Position numbers and translations under genes: made by a program. The notes under the pieces are model-generated. The model saw only the letters and a list, made by a program, of their open reading frames with translations, had not been told where the DNA came from and made no database searches. Shown piece after piece: positions 59,183 to 64,000 of a stretch of DNA of 64,000 nt. How positions within the stretch are numbered: position 1 is the first letter of the stretch; every line of letters begins with the position of its first letter. Location: the NCBI RefSeq assembly GCF_009014635.1, contig NZ_BKCF01000003.1, positions 310,001 through 374,000 of the forward strand. Direction: 5' to 3'. This DNA comes from Patiriisocius marinistellae (GTDB lineage: Bacteria; Bacteroidota; Bacteroidia; Flavobacteriales; Flavobacteriaceae).

Positions 59183-62100
59183 TTATTTTTTAATAAATCG
59201 TTTAGTCAAAGAGCCTTTATCTGTGCTCATTGTAACGAAATATACAGCATTACTTAAATTAGATACGTCAATAGTGGTTGTATTTTGTTGAGAAACTAAC
59301 TCATTAATAATTACAACTCCTCTTATATCAATAACCTGAATACTTTTAAGTAGTGCATTAGGTGAAGTGATGTTCAATTTGTCTTGAGCAGGGTTAGGGT
59401 AAATTGCAATTGACTCAAGTGATAAATCACTAATCCCCAAGGCTTCATTTTCAAATACAATTGTAAAACGTCCCGGGAAATTTCCAGATTCACTACCAAA
59501 AGTATAATTGTTTTGTATAAGATTTGTTATCGTATTTGTCAAATTATCAATGAGATAAATTGTTGCACCCGTTATATTATCGCCTTCTCTTTCAGTTAAG
59601 GATATTGTGTAAGATTCATCCTGTCCAATTCTTGATGAAAATCCAGCAGTTATGCTAGCTCCATTTGAGAAAGCTTCTCTACTTTGAATAATATAACCTT
59701 GATCATTGGATATTTGCGTGTACATTGAAACGGTTGTTGCAATACGCTCTGTATCAAATCCATTATCAAAACCAGCAGTAGCAGCACCAGTAAATACAAT
59801 TGCTAAATTACTATTATCACTAAATGAATTACTTTTTAAGTTTAACCATAAACGATCTGCTTCTATTGAATTTCTCAATACAGCATCACTCTCAGTTACA
59901 CGCATATCATTAGTAAATATTACTGGATCATTAGTCATAGCTTTAATTCCAAATCCTTGAGCAGTTGACATAAACTGAGTTGGTGCATTTCCTCCTGTAG
60001 TTGAAGCAACACCAGCACCTTCATTACGAACTGATATATCTCTCATATCAAAATCAACCCCTGCTACGTTAGGGTAAATATCCGATGGAACAGTATTATG
60101 CTCCCAAAAATATACTTCATTAATTGCGTCATTTCTTGATATAAGTAAATCTGTATCAATAGCGCTTGCGTAAGGATTTGAAAGCATATTAGGACTATCA
60201 TTAACATCACCTGTAAATGTTGTTGGATATGATATTGTACCACTGTTTAAAGTACCCTCATTAAATAATAAATCATACTCACCTCCAGTAACTAAGTCTG
60301 GAGCTGGCCAATACATATAACCTTCAGCAGGATTAAGTGTTCCTGTAAAGGTTAACCAATCGTTTTGATCTGCATCAATAAAATTAGTTGCATCTGGAAC
60401 TGTCATTCCTAAATCTCCAGCTTCAAAAGCGTTTGTATCATGATTTAGCAATCTGAATCCATCTAAATCAGTCCTGTCAATCTCACTCATAGGACTTCCT
60501 ATTAACATAAAGTCTCTTGGATCAAGATCTGGGGTTGTTATATTTACATTAATTTCGCCATTATTTAAAGTTACTGCATCTTCATCAATTTGTACAATAC
60601 TACCTTGATGGTTTACATTTAATGTACCATTAACTGTTATATCTGTATTAATATTAATAAAGTTTCCTGCAGTAACCGTTAATATTCTTCCTGGATTGAT
60701 GACTAAACTACATGCATTAATATTACCATCATCAACTGTGTTATAAGTTCCGTTAATAATTGCAATATCATTAAATGTTGGGTCATTTGGAGTCCAACTA
60801 GAACCGTCCCATGTCACTGTAGATCCAGTACAATCAGGAGAATAAGCACAAATATTAAAATCTCCAGGAGCATCATTATTATATGCATGAACCTCTAAAA
60901 AGTATGTTGCGCCAGGTGTTAATCCTTGATAAGAGAATCCTGAAAATCTTACACCAGTTATAATATCATCATTACAAACTAATTGTGTTATACCATCTGT
61001 GTCATAAAAAACCATTACAGTATCAAAATTTACAGTATTAGCTTCACTCGTCTCTACAATTATGTTTCCATTTGCAGGAGCTACAAAACTATACCAAACA
61101 TCATTTTCTAGTCCATCAGTACTTCCACAACTAGCAGCAGTTGATTCTGCAGAATTTGTAGCAAACAATAGTGTTCCTAAAATATTAGAACAAGTAGTGC
61201 CAACAACCAAATCTGTTGCATTAGCAAAATTATCATTAACTGGTGGAATTGCTTCTCTTACACATAAATCAAACTCGACGAAGCTATTTAATGCTGTACT
61301 CGTGGTTCTAACATTCACTAAATATTCAACATCTTGTATTAAGGTTGCAGTTAAGCTTGTTGAACTACAACTTGTTCCTATTTGATTCAATTCTCCACAT
61401 AAGCCATCATAAATTGTTATATAAGTACTATTAAAACCAGTATCATTTGTTTCGGTTAAATTAAATAAAAAGTTGCCTGAATTTACTGGGATATATGAAT
61501 ACCACACATCCTTTCCTGATGTAGAACAACCGTCAGGGGCAGTTGTCGTTGCTCCTTCAGTAGTTCCACTTACCTTATTAACACAAGTATCATCTATAGA
61601 TGCAGTTAATATTTCAGGATTATCACAATCATTGTTTTCTGGGGCAATTAGCTGTACAACACATAAATTAAAATCTACATAACTAGCTGTAGTGCTTGTA
61701 GAGCGTACATTGATAAGGTAAGGAATATCTTGATTTAATGTTCCATTGTAAGATGTGCTTGAGCATGATGTGCCTATCTGAGTCAAATTACCACACATAC
61801 CTGTATAAATTGTAACGTAAGTACTGTTAAAACCAGTATCATTTGTTTCAGAAACAACTACACTATATTGACTTGTTGTAGCAGGTGTAAATGAATACCA
61901 AACATCCTTTCCTGAAAAAGAACAACCATCTAAATTTGATATTGTAGCTGCATTTGTAGTACCACTTAATTGATTCTCACATTCAAAATTAGTCGAAGCT
62001 ATAATTGTTGTTGGACTATCACAAGTATCATTAGCTGGTGGAGTGGAATTTGTAGTAAAAGTTGTTGGACCAACAAAGTCAGTTTCACAATCAGCTTTTA

Positions 62101-64000
62101 CGTAAAAATCATACGACATTTCAGCAATTAGACCTGTAATACTAGCATTTAACGTTGCAACATTCCCATTATCTACTGCTGTGTCTGTTGGTAAATCGCC
62201 ATTAGCTACAACAACCCATTGATATTCAGTAGTAACAATTCCCTCACTCCAAGATGCTTCGGCAGTAATATCTGTTATAGAATCAATAATTATATTACTT
62301 GGTTGTAAACATGAAGGAGCTTCTGTTACTGTCACATCTAAATCAATAGTAACTCCATAAGTGCCATTGTAACAAGGGTTTGGGGTGTTTTGACCACTAT
62401 CTGCAGTACCGATACGCATTCTATGAATACCCAAAGGCGCTGAGACCGGCAAAATAAATGAGGCATCTAAGGTTGTTGGATTTGCTCCAGATGATACTCC
62501 ATCAAAAAACTTTTCAGATGCTTCAAAAATTAAATTATCATTTAAGTCAATCCATACATTTGTATCATATGTGAAACCCGTTTGAAATGTTATTTGAAGA
62601 TTTGTTAATACAGCTTGCTGAATATCTACAGGTACTCCTGTAAAATCTTCATAGGTAACATCGTCTCCTGCACTTGTGAATGTAGTACTATCTATTATAA
62701 CTTCTGCAATTCCATTATTATCAACACTAGTTGGTATAGAAGTACAATAGCCTGTATAAAATAAAATTGGATCTGAATATTCACTAGTATCGATACCACA
62801 TATAGCTCTTACATAAACTTCATAAGCTGTATTCTCTGTTAAGGACATAAAATTAACTGAAGGTGTACCAGACAAAGGAGTGCCAGATTCAGTAGGGATA
62901 CCTGTATCAGCTGTTTGTAAAACATATTCCCAATCAGTTTCAGTAGCACCTGCAGTCCAAGAAACTGTTGCATTTGATGTTGTAACATTTGTAACCATTA
63001 AAGCTGAAGGCTCAAGACAACTTGGTAATATGTTAAAAGTAAAGTCATCTAAATAATAAGTATCATTAGTTCCAGTTTGACCATGTCTTACTGCAAAATA
63101 CGAATCTATTCCAGCAACTATATTTAATTCGATATCCTCATAAGATGAAGATGATAATGTTACCGTGTTTAACACAGTAAAAGTTGAAGCATCAGAAGGG
63201 TCTGAAATTGTTCCTACCTCTAATTCTTGTCCTGAAAGACCTTTAGCACTAAAACTTACTTGAACACCATCTGTAGTTAGTTCTACTATTTCAGGAGAAA
63301 TTAATAAATAATCTCCTGTAATATCATTGTTATTATTAAATCTATAAGATTTGTTCCCAGATTGAGAGTTAAAAGAAGAATTTATTACATAAGTCCACCC
63401 TGCTCCCGTATTAATAAAACTCCAACAATTAGGAGCATTTGGAGATGTAGTACCTCCTGTTGTTGTTGTATCAAAATTTTCATTGAATGGAACATTAAAT
63501 GCACCACAATTAGTAGTAAATAATGAAGCTTCACTATAAACACTCATATCTGTAGGACTGCAAACAGCGCGAACATATACTTCATACTCAGTTGCAGGAT
63601 TTAGTCCATTGACTTGCGTTGTAGAAATACCATCATTATCCTGTACCAATGTTCCTTCAGTTAATGGATCAAAACCTGGGAGACCAAATTTTATATCCCA
63701 ACTATTTTCTCCAGTGTTTGCTATCCAAGATAAATCTACACTAGTTGCACTAATGACAGAAGTAGTAAGTTCTGTAGGACTTAAACACGTGGGAGGAGCA
63801 TTAACAGACCATTGAAAAGTAAAGTCACCAAGTGACGAATTATTATATCCCTCTATAACGATATATATTGTTTGATCAACTCCAGTATCATTTGTCCATT
63901 CAGTAACAGCATATTCACCATTACCTGTACCACCATCTATACAAGATAATTCTGTTTCACCTGGGCAAGAACTACTATATGCCACTCTATGTACAGAATC
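59183..64000 (-). CDS. Giant T9SS-secreted adhesin-like protein, 5' end outside window
   Basis: At least 1605 residues; the frame runs open to the window edge, so the signal peptide and N-terminal part are missing. From the visible start: an FN3 domain (CLSPTELTTSVISATSVDLSW), a cleaved-adhesin/MAM-like jelly roll (NVPFNENFD, then YYLDDFTF), a second FN3, a GEVED domain (WIDLNDNLIFEASEKFFDG), a third FN3, three copies of a domain of about 125 residues (two close copies with ETNDTGFNSTYVTIY), a long beta region, and the C-terminal T9SS type A signal (IAIYPNPAQDKLNI, then ITKRFIKK-like SLTKRFIKK). Probably a surface adhesin or gliding-related protein. No catalytic motif is seen. Confidence 0.9.
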   Translation of the reverse strand, partial: DSVHRVAYSSSCPGETELSCIDGGTGNGEYAVTEWTNDTGVDQTIYIVIEGYNNSSLGDFTFQWSVNAPPTCLSPTELTTSVISATSVDLSWIANTGENSWDIKFGLPGFDPLTEGTLVQDNDGISTTQVNGLNPATEYEVYVRAVCSPTDMSVYSEASLFTTNCGAFNVPFNENFDTTTTGGTTSPNAPNCWSFINTGAGWTYVINSSFNSQSGNKSYRFNNNNDITGDYLLISPEIVELTTDGVQVSFSAKGLSGQELEVGTISDPSDASTFTVLNTVTLSSSSYEDIELNIVAGIDSYFAVRHGQTGTNDTYYLDDFTFNILPSCLEPSALMVTNVTTSNATVSWTAGATETDWEYVLQTADTGIPTESGTPLSGTPSVNFMSLTENTAYEVYVRAICGIDTSEYSDPILFYTGYCTSIPTSVDNNGIAEVIIDSTTFTSAGDDVTYEDFTGVPVDIQQAVLTNLQITFQTGFTYDTNVWIDLNDNLIFEASEKFFDGVSSGANPTTLDASFILPVSAPLGIHRMRIGTADSGQNTPNPCYNGTYGVTIDLDVTVTEAPSCLQPSNIIIDSITDITAEASWSEGIVTTEYQWVVVANGDLPTDTAVDNGNVATLNASITGLIAEMSYDFYVKADCETDFVGPTTFTTNSTPPANDTCDSPTTIIASTNFECENQLSGTTNAATISNLDGCSFSGKDVWYSFTPATTSQYSVVVSETNDTGFNSTYVTIYTGMCGNLTQIGTSCSSTSYNGTLNQDIPYLINVRSTSTTASYVDFNLCVVQLIAPENNDCDNPEILTASIDDTCVNKVSGTTEGATTTAPDGCSTSGKDVWYSYIPVNSGNFLFNLTETNDTGFNSTYITIYDGLCGELNQIGTSCSSTSLTATLIQDVEYLVNVRTTSTALNSFVEFDLCVREAIPPVNDNFANATDLVVGTTCSNILGTLLFATNSAESTAASCGSTDGLENDVWYSFVAPANGNIIVETSEANTVNFDTVMVFYDTDGITQLVCNDDIITGVRFSGFSYQGLTPGATYFLEVHAYNNDAPGDFNICAYSPDCTGSTVTWDGSSWTPNDPTFNDIAIINGTYNTVDDGNINACSLVINPGRILTVTAGNFININTDITVNGTLNVNHQGSIVQIDEDAVTLNNGEINVNITTPDLDPRDFMLIGSPMSEIDRTDLDGFRLLNHDTNAFEAGDLGMTVPDATNFIDADQNDWLTFTGTLNPAEGYMYWPAPDLVTGGEYDLLFNEGTLNSGTISYPTTFTGDVNDSPNMLSNPYASAIDTDLLISRNDAINEVYFWEHNTVPSDIYPNVAGVDFDMRDISVRNEGAGVASTTGGNAPTQFMSTAQGFGIKAMTNDPVIFTNDMRVTESDAVLRNSIEADRLWLNLKSNSFSDNSNLAIVFTGAATAGFDNGFDTERIATTVSMYTQISNDQGYIIQSREAFSNGASITAGFSSRIGQDESYTISLTEREGDNITGATIYLIDNLTNTITNLIQNNYTFGSESGNFPGRFTIVFENEALGISDLSLESIAIYPNPAQDKLNITSPNALLKSIQVIDIRGVVIINELVSQQNTTTIDVSNLSNAVYFVTMSTDKGSLTKRFIKK
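61409..61849 (-). repeat. Near-identical DNA repeats in the giant T9SS gene
   Basis: The 45-bp stretches 61409-61453 and 61805-61849 differ at about four positions, 396 bp apart, reflecting the tandem domain pair. Both encode ETNDTGFNSTY(V/I)TIY. Recombination between them would remove one domain in frame. Confidence 0.7.

Overview
The window is about one-third GC with very AT-rich intergenic DNA. It carries Bacteroidota-type promoters (TTG, a spacer of about 16-24 bp, then TAnnTTTG), almost no Shine-Dalgarno sequences, many lipoproteins and components and cargo of the type IX secretion system (T9SS). This points to the chromosome of a member of the Flavobacteriaceae, probably a marine or aquatic one. 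The genus cannot be named from the sequence alone. No rRNA or tRNA genes, insertion sequences, prophage or CRISPR arrays were seen. The region looks like stable core chromosome with family-specific envelope genes between housekeeping genes.

Positions 1-6500 hold a cut-off DJ-1/PfpI-like gene, a YihY membrane protein with a DinB-like protein, an Lrp/AsnC regulator, and an M14 carboxypeptidase divergent from an XRE regulator across a set of palindromic operators. A lipoprotein, a TPMT-like methyltransferase, a GNAT acetyltransferase and mscL follow. Positions 6600-11800 are the topoisomerase IV locus parE-lipoprotein-parC. From 12200 to 19000 come a PAP2 phosphatase, the GTPase gene ychF, a secreted Lys/Glu-rich protein, a tandem pair of alpha/beta hydrolases and rpsA with a promoter and long leader. 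From 19200 to 25400 come two lipoproteins, cmk, porQ (T9SS) and lon.

Positions 25688-28589 are a four-gene ECF sigma operon: sigma factor, membrane-anchored putative anti-sigma, and two exported repeat proteins, the last with seven evenly spaced GSGD turns. Next come a triplicated lipoprotein, an MFS transporter, an M48 protease, an operon of a lipoprotein with two methionine sulfoxide reductases B, lpdA, aroQ, three small outer-membrane barrels and xerD. Positions 39362-41795 form a zapB-like/zapA/rny cluster with a structured RNA, probably 6S RNA, between zapA and rny.

From 41900 on there is an M23 peptidase with a TonB-dependent receptor, a cysteine desulfurase (TTG start), a calcium-repeat lipoprotein, an Smr protein, a T9SS cargo protein, two small membrane proteins, rocD, rlmD with two exported partners, a THUMP-type RNA methyltransferase, another methyltransferase with a ZIP transporter across a symmetric divergent promoter, a hemolysin III-like protein, and the 3' part of a giant T9SS adhesin-like protein that runs off the window.

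The strongest unexplained signal is a short element, TTTCTTCGGAAA (reverse TTTCCGAAGAAA). It occurs eight times exactly and in about seven more shortened forms, far more than base composition predicts. A looser family, ACATTTC(A/C)GAA(A/G)AAA, lies in several promoter regions. Counts were made by eye.
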